The notes under the pieces: generated by a model | What the model saw: the letters and a program-made list of their open reading frames with translations, nothing else | Databases searched by the model: none | What the model was told of the DNA's origin: nothing | Shown: one piece after another, positions 35,930-45,068 of the stretch | Layout of the letters: each line of letters begins with the position of its first letter | How positions within the stretch are numbered: position 1 is the stretch's first letter | DNA from: a virus | Reading direction: 5' to 3' (one strand) | IMG/VR virus record: IMGVR_UViG_3300017527_000643 | Location: 29,972-93,971 of that record | Length of the DNA stretch: 64,000 bases | Made by a program: the position numbers and the translations under genes

Positions 35930-36292
35930 ATGAAAGATAAGAAAAAAGAGGCTTCGCAGGTGCTGATGAAGGCACAGCAGCTTTTCTATAAAAAGCTGGC
36001 GCAAGGGTTATCTCCTGATGAGCGCCGTGCAATAAATACAAAAGTACAAGAAGAATTAGGTGCTGCAAACGATTTAGGTGGTGAAATAACCAAAGCAGTA
36101 TTTAACTACGTTTGTCCTGACACGGGTGCCTTAGTAAACTCCGTTGGCTTCCTGGCACATGGCAATGTAAACCCTGAAACAGGGGATACAGAAGCTATTG
36201 TTACCGTAGAGTGCAAGGCATGCGGGAAGGAACACCCCGTGATGGCCATATCGTTTTCTGAAATGCTTTCAATGCCTTTTATCGAAGAATAA
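35930..36292 (+). CDS. Unknown protein with two Cys pairs
   Basis: The ATG after ATAGGATAGGGTGC gives 120 residues: a basic helical N-terminal half and a beta part with single Cys in NYVCPDTG and CKACGKEHP near the end, which may bind zinc. It follows the phosphoesterase closely. No family recognised. Confidence 0.5.
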   Translation: MKDKKKEASQVLMKAQQLFYKKLAQGLSPDERRAINTKVQEELGAANDLGGEITKAVFNYVCPDTGALVNSVGFLAHGNVNPETGDTEAIVTVECKACGKEHPVMAISFSEMLSMPFIEE

Positions 36293-36365
36293 CCTAACAA
36301 TTATTAAACAATCCTGCGCGTTCGTGCTTATACTCCAAGATAATAAAGCTTGGAGGGAGGCACCG

Positions 36366-36845
36366 ATGCGTGGGCCAATATTGAGAAGATCACAGGACTA
36401 TGGAGAGACGCCACCTACTGATGTAGAAGACTTTTTAGAGATGCCGACTATTGATGTAGATCTTTCTACTGAAGAGTTAAATAAGTGGTTAGATTATGAC
36501 GCTAATTATGTGAAAGCGTTAGATAAGCTGGCGCTAGATACTTTTAAGCAAACTAATAGTATGGATGCAGTTACTAATACGTTAATTTCTTATCTCCAGA
36601 AAACACTTGTTGATGGTGCACTGAAGTTATCGCCTCCTTATCAGGGATTAGCGCTTATAGCATTAGAAGATGTTGATTGGGATAACATCGTAAAGCCTTT
36701 TGCTACAGAAGCTTGGTATGGCGGTCCCGAATACCTGGATGAAGAAGAAGCAGAGTCTGCAGAGTTTGAGTCTTTGGAGCACGCAATCCAAGAAATTCCA
36801 GACTTACCTCCTCCCTCTACTACGCAGCGTGAATGGGCCTTTTAA
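36366..36845 (+). CDS. Unknown acidic protein
   Basis: The ATG follows GGAGGGAGGCACCG. The 159 residues are strongly acidic, mostly helical, and end in TTQREWAF. A TTATACT -10 lies at about 36328. It opens a group of acidic unknown proteins (36366-40064) separated by single promoters. No function can be assigned. Confidence 0.5.
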   Translation: MRGPILRRSQDYGETPPTDVEDFLEMPTIDVDLSTEELNKWLDYDANYVKALDKLALDTFKQTNSMDAVTNTLISYLQKTLVDGALKLSPPYQGLALIALEDVDWDNIVKPFATEAWYGGPEYLDEEEAESAEFESLEHAIQEIPDLPPPSTTQREWAF

Positions 36846-36855
36846 CAATATAAAC

Positions 36856-36884
36856 TTGACAAACCTCCAATAATGCTTATACTG
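36856..36884 (+). promoter_or_regulatory. Strong promoter before the 36904 gene
   Basis: TTGACA and TATACT are separated by 17 bases, followed by GAAGGAGGAAGG and the start codon at 36904. Confidence 0.8.
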
Positions 36885-36903
36885 TATTAGAAGGAGGAAG
36901 GTC

Positions 36904-37257
36904 ATGGAAAACGCTCACAACACCCCCGACACTGAAGGGGAAAGCACGCTTGGTACCATTGCAATAATTACTGGATTGATCCTGTTCCTGTGGAGCATTT
37001 TCTCTATTTTCTTTGGCATCATTGAGAACAGAACGCAGAGATTTAGCATTCGGTTCTTTGCTTTTTGCACTGTTGCGTTTGCAGAAATTCAGGCAATCTT
37101 TACACTTTATGACCACGTTTTGGCCCCGCTGCCTGGGGGCGCGTGCCGGTGGCCTGAATACCCGCACAACTTCATCTACTTTGGGATTTTTTATGCAATT
37201 CTTTATATTCTTGCTATGTTGGACACATGGGGGCGGAATAGGCGCTCAAGAGTCTAG
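36904..37257 (+). CDS. Membrane protein with three predicted segments
   Basis: The 117-residue protein has three hydrophobic segments (about 17-41, 50-72 and 88-107) and a basic end (GRNRRSRV). AGGAGGAAGG before the ATG and a strong promoter suggest good expression. Holin or membrane-modifying roles are possible, but nothing specific is seen. Confidence 0.6.
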   Translation: MENAHNTPDTEGESTLGTIAIITGLILFLWSIFSIFFGIIENRTQRFSIRFFAFCTVAFAEIQAIFTLYDHVLAPLPGGACRWPEYPHNFIYFGIFYAILYILAMLDTWGRNRRSRV

Positions 37258-37281
37258 ATATTCTTAGTATTATTAACCATA

Positions 37282-37518
37282 ATGATCTGGCGCACAATCC
37301 CAAAAAAAGATCCTGAAACATCAGAATCAATCACGCGGCACAACGCCCTTCGAAGGGCGTTGTCCTCCATAGACTTTACTCTTTGGTGCCACGACGAACA
37401 ATCCCTAAAGACTAAACTTGAACGATTTTCCATACTAAAGGCCGCAGTTTACGAAGAAAATTACAACGCATTCAAGGTAGAAGACCGGGGTAAAGTCTGG
37501 TACATAATTCTAAAATAG
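37282..37518 (+). CDS. Unknown small protein containing a 24-bp palindrome
   Basis: The 78-residue product is helical with basic N-terminal residues. No ribosome site is seen before the ATG. A perfect 24-base palindrome lies inside at 37340-37363, coding for HNALRRAL. The function is unknown, and the gene call is less sure than its neighbours. Confidence 0.4.
   Translation: MIWRTIPKKDPETSESITRHNALRRALSSIDFTLWCHDEQSLKTKLERFSILKAAVYEENYNAFKVEDRGKVWYIILK
37340..37363. repeat. Perfect 24-bp palindrome
   Basis: ACAACGCCCTTC is followed directly by its reverse complement GAAGGGCGTTGT, with no spacer. No T-run follows, so it is not a terminator. It may be a protein-binding site or a cruciform. Confidence 0.7.
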
Positions 37519-37586
37519 TTCCAAACATAAATTAAATATATCTGCTTATTTCCCACTATGATATGGAGTACATTTAGGAGGGCTAC

Positions 37587-38645
37587 ATGACTAATTTTCT
37601 TATTGACGCGGACAGTGAAGAAGAAATGCGTCAAGTTCTTAGTTACTTGGATTTGCCAGAGATCATCAAGATTCTTAAAATACAAACGAATGATATGCCT
37701 CCTGAACAACAGAAATTCTATCTGGACGAAATAGAATTGTGGGGAGCAATTGGGGATAAGCAGCAGCTAATCAGTAACATAATCAACATAGCAGAAGAGT
37801 ACGTGGGCCTAGAAGAGGTGATGGAAGTCTTTGAGGTGCTGACAGAGGGTTTGCCTCCAATGGAGGCTCAGACCCGCTTTATGACAAAGGGCGTCCCAGA
37901 AGGCTTTGAATGGTCTGAGGAGACGAGTCCTGAAGAGCGCCTGAAGTGGCTGCGGTACTATCAATACCCAGGCTATTACAGTCGAGAGGAAAAGCAACTT
38001 ATCCAACCACATCCTGAACAAGATTACGCCGATCCAGACTTGCTAAAACGCGAATGGGAAGAGGGAAAGATATTAGGATTAGGGCCTGTTATCCCATCAG
38101 AATTACCAAAATTGGAAGAAGTGGACGAAGTAAACCAAGCCCAATTAAAAAGAATAATGGAACAACAAATTACATCTGCGCTAAATCCCCCTGCGCATAC
38201 TGCAGAAGAAAAGCAACTCCCAGCAGAAGAGCGCAGGGTAATTATATCTACGCCACGCCCATACGTGATGGAAATGGTTTACGACTATTTATACATTTCT
38301 GGGCATGAAGCAGAAGCAGAGAAATTTTTACAGGATGGTGTTTCTTCTCGCTCACGCTTTGGGTTTAGCTTAGAAAGAATTTTAAAGAGAATGTTTGATG
38401 TGATGCCTTTGGAAGACTTATATTTGCATTGGAACTCAATCGTAAACAATAAAACATTACCTTGGGTAAACGAAAATTACGTAAAAGATAGATTTGGTGG
38501 TGGTGCAATGGGGGCGAATATTGAGCCACTGTATCAAACATGGCTGGCTGAGTCAGACGTAGTTAATAATCAAATTGAATGGCCCGAGTCTGTAGAATGG
38601 GTTGAGCGCGTTCCCCCCGCAGAAGCTAATCAGTGGGAATACTAA
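37587..38645 (+). CDS. Unknown acidic helical protein
   Basis: A 352-residue acidic protein with several helical parts: an N-terminal region with LPEIIKILKIQTND, a proline-rich middle (about 165-220), and a C-terminal helical part starting near RPYVMEMVYDYLY. It ends PPAEANQWEY. TTTAGGAGGGC precedes the ATG. In composition it resembles the modular proteins at 48457 and 50676, but no clear motif is shared. It may be an internal or assembly protein. Confidence 0.5.
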   Translation: MTNFLIDADSEEEMRQVLSYLDLPEIIKILKIQTNDMPPEQQKFYLDEIELWGAIGDKQQLISNIINIAEEYVGLEEVMEVFEVLTEGLPPMEAQTRFMTKGVPEGFEWSEETSPEERLKWLRYYQYPGYYSREEKQLIQPHPEQDYADPDLLKREWEEGKILGLGPVIPSELPKLEEVDEVNQAQLKRIMEQQITSALNPPAHTAEEKQLPAEERRVIISTPRPYVMEMVYDYLYISGHEAEAEKFLQDGVSSRSRFGFSLERILKRMFDVMPLEDLYLHWNSIVNNKTLPWVNENYVKDRFGGGAMGANIEPLYQTWLAESDVVNNQIEWPESVEWVERVPPAEANQWEY

Positions 38646-38660
38646 ATCCCGTGTGCCACT

Positions 38661-38861
38661 ATGGCGAAAATAATCATACAGACGAATAGCGGGGAAGAAG
38701 TAAAAGTCATCTCTGCCAGCGACCATAATTTACGAAATTGTAACCATTCTCTTCTTAGCACCTCTGGCCTAATTACCGAAATAATAAAAGCAATTGAAGA
38801 AGCGCTCGATAAAGATGTGGATAAGGACCGCGAAACAGATCCCAATCTTAGGACACCCTGA
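38661..38861 (+). CDS. Unknown small protein
   Basis: The 66-residue product has an N-terminal strand pair (KIIIQTNSGEEVKVI) and an acidic helix. There is no clear ribosome site. The gene follows the 37587 gene by 15 bases. Moderate doubt remains. Confidence 0.4.
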   Translation: MAKIIIQTNSGEEVKVISASDHNLRNCNHSLLSTSGLITEIIKAIEEALDKDVDKDRETDPNLRTP

Positions 38862-38934
38862 CAGAAGTTAATTTCTTTAGCCTTCCTATGCTACTATGCG
38901 CTTTAGAAGGCATACTTGCGCATAGGAGATTACC

Positions 38935-39288
38935 ATGGCTCAGGTGTTGATTACAGATGACGAAGGAAGAGTCCTTTTCGACGGAACGATTAACCAGCAG
39001 CATGCGTTTGATTTGGCCCAATTGGTTAAAGAAGAGTTTATGTCGAAAGAATGGCTCGACGTTCCTGAAGAAGAACTAGGGCTAGAAACTGAAGAAGCAA
39101 TTGAAGATATTCAACAACAAGATGAGGGTTGGCAACAAGTTCCCAAGGGCATTCCAGTCATCCAGCGCAGGCGTGTAGCGAGTGCGATTGCTCGCCTTGC
39201 AAAAGTTGAAAAGAAGATTGAAATTGAAGAATGGGATGATGGAAGCTGCGCCAAGGACAAACGGCGTAAAGTACACCCAAGGAAGTAG
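38935..39288 (+). CDS. Unknown small protein
   Basis: TAGGAGATTACC precedes the ATG. The 117-residue product starts with strands (QVLITDDEGRVLFDGTI), has an acidic helical middle and a basic part (QRRRVASAIARLAKVEKK) and ends KDKRRKVHPRK. The RRVASAIARLAKV stretch resembles the tag-like sequences discussed in the findings, but it is internal. A TATGCTACTATG -10 region lies at about 38891. Confidence 0.5.
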   Translation: MAQVLITDDEGRVLFDGTINQQHAFDLAQLVKEEFMSKEWLDVPEEELGLETEEAIEDIQQQDEGWQQVPKGIPVIQRRRVASAIARLAKVEKKIEIEEWDDGSCAKDKRRKVHPRK

Positions 39289-39290
39289 CA

Positions 39291-39638
39291 ATGCCAGGAA
39301 AGCCAATTCAAGAAGAGGAATGGGAAACCCTTGACGATGAGGGTAACCTCATTGAGCCGTTCAAATATATAGAATTGGAATTTCTATTTACTAGCGATAT
39401 AGAAGGAACACATATCTCTGAGATGGTTGCGTCCATTGTAGAAGAGTTTGACACTCGAATTGCTGAAGCTGAGATAGTACTGGATAAAGATGACCCAGAA
39501 GAAATGAGAAGTCCAGGCGAAGGCGGCGTAGCACTGTACGATATCTACCCAAACAAGCCTGGGTTACTTGAAGCGTTTCAGGAACGCCTAAAAGGTTTTG
39601 ATGTAGAAATTACGATTTGGCCCACCAAAGGGATGTAA
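39291..39638 (+). CDS. Unknown acidic small protein
   Basis: The ATG follows AAGGAAGTAGCA, two bases after the previous stop. The 115-residue product is an acidic alpha/beta protein (FKYIELEFLFTSDIEG, then DVEITIWPTKGM). It is co-transcribed with the 38935 gene. No family recognised. Confidence 0.5.
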   Translation: MPGKPIQEEEWETLDDEGNLIEPFKYIELEFLFTSDIEGTHISEMVASIVEEFDTRIAEAEIVLDKDDPEEMRSPGEGGVALYDIYPNKPGLLEAFQERLKGFDVEITIWPTKGM

Positions 39639-39647
39639 AATATTCAC

Positions 39648-39676
39648 TTTACAGTTTAGCTTTTAGACCCTACAAT
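39648..39676 (+). promoter_or_regulatory. Promoter with GTTTAGCTTTTAG in the spacer
   Basis: TTTACA and TACAAT are separated by 17 bases. The spacer starts with GTTTAGCTTTTAG, the same 13-mer as at 19213. Confidence 0.7.
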
Positions 39677-39695
39677 GTTCATAGCGAGGTGAGCT

Positions 39696-40064
39696 ATGGA
39701 GATTGAATATCTGACTATTTTCAATTTTGACTACCGGGAAATTGCCGGTGAATGTGGCGAAATTGACTGGAAACGTGTCGATTTCCGCAAGGATAAGGAG
39801 GTGTACAAGACTGACAACATTATGGTGTACATCGACTTTGATTTCCCTCCGCATAAACCCGGCGAAGACGTGAAAAAGCCACAGTATTCTGGGAAGTTTG
39901 TGGCGCGTCGGATCAAGCAGACTGTGCGCAATCACCCCGGAATCACAAAAGGCTTTGCTGCAATTTTGCTGGAAGAAACAGAAACAACGAAGGAAATGAA
40001 AAAAGAAGTCAAGAAGATCATCGCCAAATACAAAAAAGAAGGCGGGCTTATCCCCCTCCCCTAA
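39696..40064 (+). CDS. Unknown small protein
   Basis: The 122-residue protein is an alpha/beta fold (IEYLTIFNFDYREIAG, NIMVYIDFDFPPHKPGEDV) with a Lys-rich C-terminal helix. GAGGTGAGCT precedes the ATG. It forms a single-gene unit behind its own promoter. Confidence 0.5.
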   Translation: MEIEYLTIFNFDYREIAGECGEIDWKRVDFRKDKEVYKTDNIMVYIDFDFPPHKPGEDVKKPQYSGKFVARRIKQTVRNHPGITKGFAAILLEETETTKEMKKEVKKIIAKYKKEGGLIPLP

Positions 40065-40125
40065 TAGCTTTTCTTCCTTACAGAAATTGAATTTTAGTTA
40101 ATCCTTTGTGCTAAGCTGCTATTCT

Positions 40126-40416
40126 ATGAGAGCGCTGGCACAGGTTTCAGAAGAAGACTTTTGGAATCATGCGTATACGTTATATATTCCAAATAACGCT
40201 GCGCGTAAATGGGCCACACAGGTGCTGAAGAAATTGAATGTACAGAGACAATATATCAGTAGGCGGCACGGATATTACTTGACGGGAGATCCTGATTATA
40301 TTGCACGGTATCAGGGAATTATAAACAATGATCAGTACCGGGCATTAGCCCAGACTTATTTGCCTTACGCGCCGTATGGTGTTCAATTAGTTTGTCCTGG
40401 ATGCACTGGAATCTAA
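40126..40416 (+). CDS. Unknown small protein, perhaps leaderless
   Basis: The ATG start gives MRALAQVSEEDFW and 96 residues; the RALAQVS start resembles RVVAQVS of the 54680 protein. No ribosome site precedes it, and a TGCTATTCT -10-like sequence lies directly in front. A GTG at 40108 is the alternative start. The product has basic and aromatic segments (QYISRRHGYYLTGDPDYI) and ends with CPGC. Confidence 0.45.
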   Translation: MRALAQVSEEDFWNHAYTLYIPNNAARKWATQVLKKLNVQRQYISRRHGYYLTGDPDYIARYQGIINNDQYRALAQTYLPYAPYGVQLVCPGCTGI

Positions 40417-40429
40417 AAGGAGCTAACCC

Positions 40430-40843
40430 ATGGCTGTTTCCCCGACATTAGTAGAATTAGTTGGAAGAATAACTTTAGATGGAAATGGTGCTACTGCACA
40501 AGTTAGTGTTGGATCAACAACGCCATTTAAACATCTATGTATCACAACAAAACCACAACAAGACCCAAGCTCGTATACCGTGACTGTGATCACAGATGGA
40601 ATTCAACTTACTCAAAACGTACATGCCGGTGCAAAAGTTATTGACGTGATAAACTATACAGACCGTATTTTTCCAGCAAATCAGGGTACTGACACTATCA
40701 CGGAATTAGCTGGAAAAGAATTTACTGGTCTTCCAATTGGCGTAGAAATTCAAAATGACCAAGCAGGGGTTGCTGTATTCGATGTATATGCCACTTTCGA
40801 ACAAGCCGATCATTGTAGATTCGGGGTAATGGAAGCAGAATAG
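40430..40843 (+). CDS. Virion-like beta protein
   Basis: AAAAGGAGCTAACCC precedes the ATG. The 137-residue protein is beta-rich with Thr/Val strands (TPFKHLCITTKPQQD, TVTVITDGIQL) and looks like a small decoration or fibre-adapter protein. It leads a group of three virion-like genes (to 44531) away from the main tail module. Confidence 0.5.
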   Translation: MAVSPTLVELVGRITLDGNGATAQVSVGSTTPFKHLCITTKPQQDPSSYTVTVITDGIQLTQNVHAGAKVIDVINYTDRIFPANQGTDTITELAGKEFTGLPIGVEIQNDQAGVAVFDVYATFEQADHCRFGVMEAE

Positions 40844-40870
40844 CTTTTTTTATTTGATGTAGGAACCTCG

Positions 40871-42673
40871 ATGACTACACAGATATACAGAGTAAAGAAT
40901 ATTACTTCATATGTAGTTGCACTTCCTTTAGAGGATTCTGCGTCTATCTATATGCTGCCTGGTAGAATTGAAGATCTTATGGCTTGGGCTACTGCGACGT
41001 GGATTTTAAATGATGCAACACTTGCACGCTTTATCTCCGATGGATATTTGGCAGTAGTTTATAGTAATATTTCAGAAGAAATAACTGCTGCAGAAGTTAC
41101 TTACGATAATACTATTTCAGAAGTAATTCCAGATAATGTTCAAGATGCTTTGGATGATATTTATTCGGACTTGGGTGCTGTAGCTCCTGACAACGCAGAA
41201 TCATTAGCTGGTAAAGCTAGCACTCAAACAGGGACAACTTTGTATACTGGCAAACTTTCAGATGGAAATGTAAATTATAAAGTGGGAGATCCTGCTGGGT
41301 CTACAGTTGCTTATATTATCAATGATGCAACCTTTAGTGCTCTTAGCCCGGATAGGACTACTACGTTCAATTATGCAGATCGTGGCACGTTGCGCGTTTA
41401 TATAAACGGAGTCGAAGTAGATAGCTACGATTTGGCTACAGCATTCAATGATTCAGAAAGGGCGGGAAGTCAAAGCTATCCTCCCGATACTGGAGCCGGT
41501 GGAATTCTTAGGATTGATTCCATTGCTTGGTACAACGAATACCCTGACTGGCAAATTGGAAATGCAACTGCGCTGATCACTCCATCTGATCTGCGCCAGG
41601 GCTGGAACACAATTACGTTTGTGCATGTACTAACTGGATTAGCTAATCAAATTACTACACCATTCGATGTGTTCTACGATAATGACGCAGGTGCAGACCC
41701 AAGTATGACTACTCCTACTGTAGTTGAAAATGCTCCGTCAACTAAATATCTATCTGGAATTCTTTTCTATAATAGAACAAGTACGTTTAATCTCTCTTCG
41801 GTTGCTTCTGCTGCTTTCAATAATGTTTATCACCAGACGAGTCCAGTTACATATTCCTCAACAGGTGGCACGTTGGGTAGTGGAAACATAACTGAAACTG
41901 ATTCTAGCGTGAGCGGGGTGTCTAATCCTCCTTCTGTTGGCCAAACAATGACGATAACCAATAAGGCGCTCACTGTACCCAATAGCAATATACGAAGCTT
42001 GAATGCCCGCGTAACAGTTACTCCACGCGACCCCTACGGTTCTTACCTAGCACAGCAGAGCGCCAGCGAGAATAGGCTTGTGGACGCCTACACAACCACG
42101 TCAACAGTGTTGGCTGAGTACTTTGATGACGAGAACAGGCGCATGCCTTCAGGAGCCTACGATGTAGTTCCAGGAGCCATTACAGGCCAGTGGACGAGCG
42201 CGAGTGCGTTATCCAATGGCAACCCGCAGGTGTACAATGGAACGCTTATATACCCGCAAGGCGATTTTAGCTCTGGTTACCTACCTACTCAGGGTGGTGG
42301 AACAGATTACTCAGGCTTTAGCGGCGATCAAGTTTATTATCGAGCATTTTACGACACCGACCCCCACACCAACGGAACATTAGAAGTTCCAGGATCGGGA
42401 TTCACAGATATATCTGCGGTTGGAACTGGAAATTTGAATGTAGAAATCAAGCTTCCATCACAAACAGGATGGTTAGATTTGGGTACGAATTATAGTTTTG
42501 CTACATTTACTGGTGCAGATGGTGATGGCTGCAGGACTGGCAAATCTGGAGATCAGTATAGCTGGACTTCTGGCTCATTCAGCACAAATAATTCTGGCGA
42601 TATGATTATGGTGCGCGTGACCCTTCGCGTGAACACCGTAGTTATTACCCAGATCATAGAATCAGGTTGGTAG
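40871..42673 (+). CDS. Virion-like fibre protein
   Basis: The 600-residue product starts with a small domain (YRVKNITSYVVALPL, about 5-70) seen in phage fibre-type proteins, then beta-rich domains with many Thr, Ser, Gly and Asn and an aromatic-rich jelly-roll-like region (about 200-300). A WTSASALSNGNPQVYNGTLIYP segment may be part of a sugar-binding domain. The next fibre gene starts one base after its stop. It is probably a structural or receptor-binding protein of head or tail. Confidence 0.55.
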   Translation: MTTQIYRVKNITSYVVALPLEDSASIYMLPGRIEDLMAWATATWILNDATLARFISDGYLAVVYSNISEEITAAEVTYDNTISEVIPDNVQDALDDIYSDLGAVAPDNAESLAGKASTQTGTTLYTGKLSDGNVNYKVGDPAGSTVAYIINDATFSALSPDRTTTFNYADRGTLRVYINGVEVDSYDLATAFNDSERAGSQSYPPDTGAGGILRIDSIAWYNEYPDWQIGNATALITPSDLRQGWNTITFVHVLTGLANQITTPFDVFYDNDAGADPSMTTPTVVENAPSTKYLSGILFYNRTSTFNLSSVASAAFNNVYHQTSPVTYSSTGGTLGSGNITETDSSVSGVSNPPSVGQTMTITNKALTVPNSNIRSLNARVTVTPRDPYGSYLAQQSASENRLVDAYTTTSTVLAEYFDDENRRMPSGAYDVVPGAITGQWTSASALSNGNPQVYNGTLIYPQGDFSSGYLPTQGGGTDYSGFSGDQVYYRAFYDTDPHTNGTLEVPGSGFTDISAVGTGNLNVEIKLPSQTGWLDLGTNYSFATFTGADGDGCRTGKSGDQYSWTSGSFSTNNSGDMIMVRVTLRVNTVVITQIIESGW

Positions 42674-42674
42674 A

Positions 42675-44531
42675 ATGGCGTTAGACGACACTACAAAAAC
42701 TGATTGGATCTTCAAGAAGCTTATTCAGTTTGGTCGAACGACCAACGATAAAGCGTACTATGAAGAATCCGAATCCAATAAAGTTTTTGTGCATCAGTCA
42801 CAAATCCTTGCGGACACAATACCAACTACACCACCGGCAACCTCTACCTCCGTTATAGCAGCGTACACTCCTTCCGGGGACGGTCGATTACTTCTTACCA
42901 AAGATGCTTCTGTTGCAGGAAGCAAAGCATGGAAGAGCAATCTTACAAATTGGATTCCGCATACATATAACGCAGGTTATTTCCCACGTATCTATGAATC
43001 AGATAATACTACTGAGATTCCTACAACGGATTCCAGTGACTGGTATTTCGATTACGAAACAGGAATCCTAACATTTGAAAACACGCCCCCAGATACAACT
43101 GGCATTTACCTGGAAGGTTATCAGTATATTGGTGCTGTAGGGATTGAGACTCCTGGCAGTGGGATAGTAACGCAGACAACTGAGGATGTTACTTATTATG
43201 TCCGTATAGGTGGGGATGATAGTAATGACGGTCTTACGGTTGGAAATGCGCTTGCTACGATCCAAGCAGCAGTAACTAAAGTTCCAGTGTTTATAAGCCA
43301 CGCAGTAATTATTGATGTTGGAGCAGGGAGTTTTGCTGGTGCAGATATTTCTGGTTTTACGGTTAGAAACCAGGGGACGTTTTTGCTAAGTGGTAATTTA
43401 GACACTCCAACAATTTCTGGAGCTACCAGTGGGACAGCCGACAGTGGATCAACTACACAGTTAATCGATGCTGTTGGCGGCTGGACTGTAAATGAGTTGA
43501 TCGGGATGTTGGTTCTGATTAACGGTGAGTACAGGGTAGTACGTGACAACACAGCTACTGTAATAAACTTTATTGGACCCTACAGCGGTGCGATAGGTAC
43601 GCAAGCGTATTCTATTGTAGAGCAGAAGACCATCATCAATAGTGATGGACCATTTGGCTACCCGCTGTCGGTTCGTAATTGTAACGCTTCTCCATATGTG
43701 TACTATACTTCCATATTTGGTATCGAAGACCTAAAGATGACTGGTAATGCTGTTGCTAATTTTTTACTTCAAAATAGCTCGGGTATTACAATCAGTAGGC
43801 TGCACTCCTACGGCGCTGCCCAAGTTGGATGTTATGTTCGTAGTGGGAGCGCCCTGAATGGGTTTGATAATTTTGCTACTGATGCTACCTACGCGGGATT
43901 CTATTTCCAAGGCGCTGCAGGGATTTATAGACTGTACCGAACGTTTGGTTATGATAATGCGGGTCGCGGGTTTAATTTTGCATATACGACTGTGATGGGT
44001 GCGATCTACTTTATGTACGCAGATGACAACACAGATAATGGCATAGAATCATGGGGAAGCCCCCTTTGGACTGACATAGGTTCAGTACAGGCACGAAACA
44101 ACGGGAAGAGTGGTCTTCATCTGAAGCTGTGTCGCGGGGGTACTGTAGACATAGATACCGGCGCAGTTTTTGAGGACAATGGGAGATATGGTATTGAAGC
44201 GGGGGAATGGGGATACAGTAATGGGGTTGTAGGTGCATCTATTGGCGCAAGGGGAGCCATTACTATCCAGAACAACACGCTAGGTGGGATTCACATATCG
44301 CGTTTGTCGAACATTACATTGACTGCAGCGACTGGTGCTGGAAACGGGGGCTATGGACTCGTATTAGAAGATGGATCAACAGCAATAATTACTGGCGCTA
44401 CTGCGGTTACTGGTGCAGGTGGGGATGCAAGAATAGGTACAAGCGTGTTAGTTTGGGCAACTGATTTTGCATCGGATGGTGATATTGCAAATAACATTAC
44501 AAATGGTTGTCGGATGGAGAGGAAAGACTAG
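42675..44531 (+). CDS. Beta-helix virion-like protein
   Basis: The 618-residue product has an N-terminal attachment part (about 1-160) and a long right-handed beta helix (about 170-600) starting TYYVRIGGDDSNDGLTVGNA, a typical opening of phage pectate-lyase-like fibres. Short N/G-rich turns repeat through to the end. No catalytic residues can be named. It follows the previous fibre gene by one base. Confidence 0.65.
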   Translation: MALDDTTKTDWIFKKLIQFGRTTNDKAYYEESESNKVFVHQSQILADTIPTTPPATSTSVIAAYTPSGDGRLLLTKDASVAGSKAWKSNLTNWIPHTYNAGYFPRIYESDNTTEIPTTDSSDWYFDYETGILTFENTPPDTTGIYLEGYQYIGAVGIETPGSGIVTQTTEDVTYYVRIGGDDSNDGLTVGNALATIQAAVTKVPVFISHAVIIDVGAGSFAGADISGFTVRNQGTFLLSGNLDTPTISGATSGTADSGSTTQLIDAVGGWTVNELIGMLVLINGEYRVVRDNTATVINFIGPYSGAIGTQAYSIVEQKTIINSDGPFGYPLSVRNCNASPYVYYTSIFGIEDLKMTGNAVANFLLQNSSGITISRLHSYGAAQVGCYVRSGSALNGFDNFATDATYAGFYFQGAAGIYRLYRTFGYDNAGRGFNFAYTTVMGAIYFMYADDNTDNGIESWGSPLWTDIGSVQARNNGKSGLHLKLCRGGTVDIDTGAVFEDNGRYGIEAGEWGYSNGVVGASIGARGAITIQNNTLGGIHISRLSNITLTAATGAGNGGYGLVLEDGSTAIITGATAVTGAGGDARIGTSVLVWATDFASDGDIANNITNGCRMERKD

Positions 44532-44533
44532 GA

Positions 44534-44737
44534 ATGGCCAGCAAAGATATAGTACAGGGAGATCTTTTTGTAGGTGGCGATTTGACCATAAAAGTGTACT
44601 CTCAAGATGCAGAACCTACGCTTGACACAAACAATAAGATGGCTATATGGATTGATACCAACGATTCAGATCGGGTCTATTTATTGTTTATGCGCGGATC
44701 AGGTGTTCCTGCGCAGGTAAAGATAGAACTAACTTAG
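44534..44737 (+). CDS. Small protein after the fibre genes
   Basis: The ATG after GGAGAGGAAAGACTAGG gives 67 residues: a first strand (VQGDLFVGGDLTIKVYSQD), then NKMAIWIDTND and a last strand. It may be a small fibre-tip or adapter protein, as it is beta-rich and directly follows the fibre genes. Confidence 0.5.
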   Translation: MASKDIVQGDLFVGGDLTIKVYSQDAEPTLDTNNKMAIWIDTNDSDRVYLLFMRGSGVPAQVKIELT

Positions 44738-44754
44738 AGGATAAGGAGATAATC

Positions 44755-45033
44755 ATGAAACGCTTTACGATGGTAATCATAGGTTGTATGGCTTTTATTT
44801 TTGCGTGCTGTCCTGAACCGCAAAAGGTAAAGGACGAAAAGAAAGCCGAAGAACCTAAAGCTGACGAGAAAAAAGCTGATCCAACGATTACGACTGGTGA
44901 TGTAAAAGTAGATACAAAAGTCGAAAAGAAAGAAGAAAAGAAAGAGGAAAAAGCAGTAAAGAAGGAAGAGAAAAAAGAGGAAAAGAAGGAAGCAAAAAAG
45001 GAAGAGAAGAAGGAAGAAAAGAAAAAAGAATAA
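44755..45033 (+). CDS. Lys/Glu-rich lipoprotein
   Basis: A signal peptide (MKRFTMVIIGCMAFIFAC) with lipobox IFAC gives a lipid-anchored protein. The rest, about 70 residues, is almost only Lys, Glu and some Pro/Asp/Val, a low-complexity charged rod. GGAGATAATC precedes the ATG. The 54478 gene codes for a similar shorter lipoprotein. The role is unknown; an envelope spacer or an o-spanin is possible. Confidence 0.65.
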   Translation: MKRFTMVIIGCMAFIFACCPEPQKVKDEKKAEEPKADEKKADPTITTGDVKVDTKVEKKEEKKEEKAVKKEEKKEEKKEAKKEEKKEEKKKE

Positions 45034-45034
45034 C

Positions 45035-45062
45035 TTGACAGAACCAAATTAGTTCCTATAAT
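45035..45062 (+). promoter_or_regulatory. Strong promoter before the cREC-like gene
   Basis: TTGACA and TATAAT are 16 bases apart. The expected transcript start is at or next to the GTG start codon at 45069, so the messenger may be leaderless. Confidence 0.75.
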
Positions 45063-45068
45063 ACGTGC

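Noticed and set aside
44688-45047. Minus-strand frame coding for Ser/Phe repeats
   Set aside because: It is the mirror of the Lys/Glu-rich lipoprotein codons.
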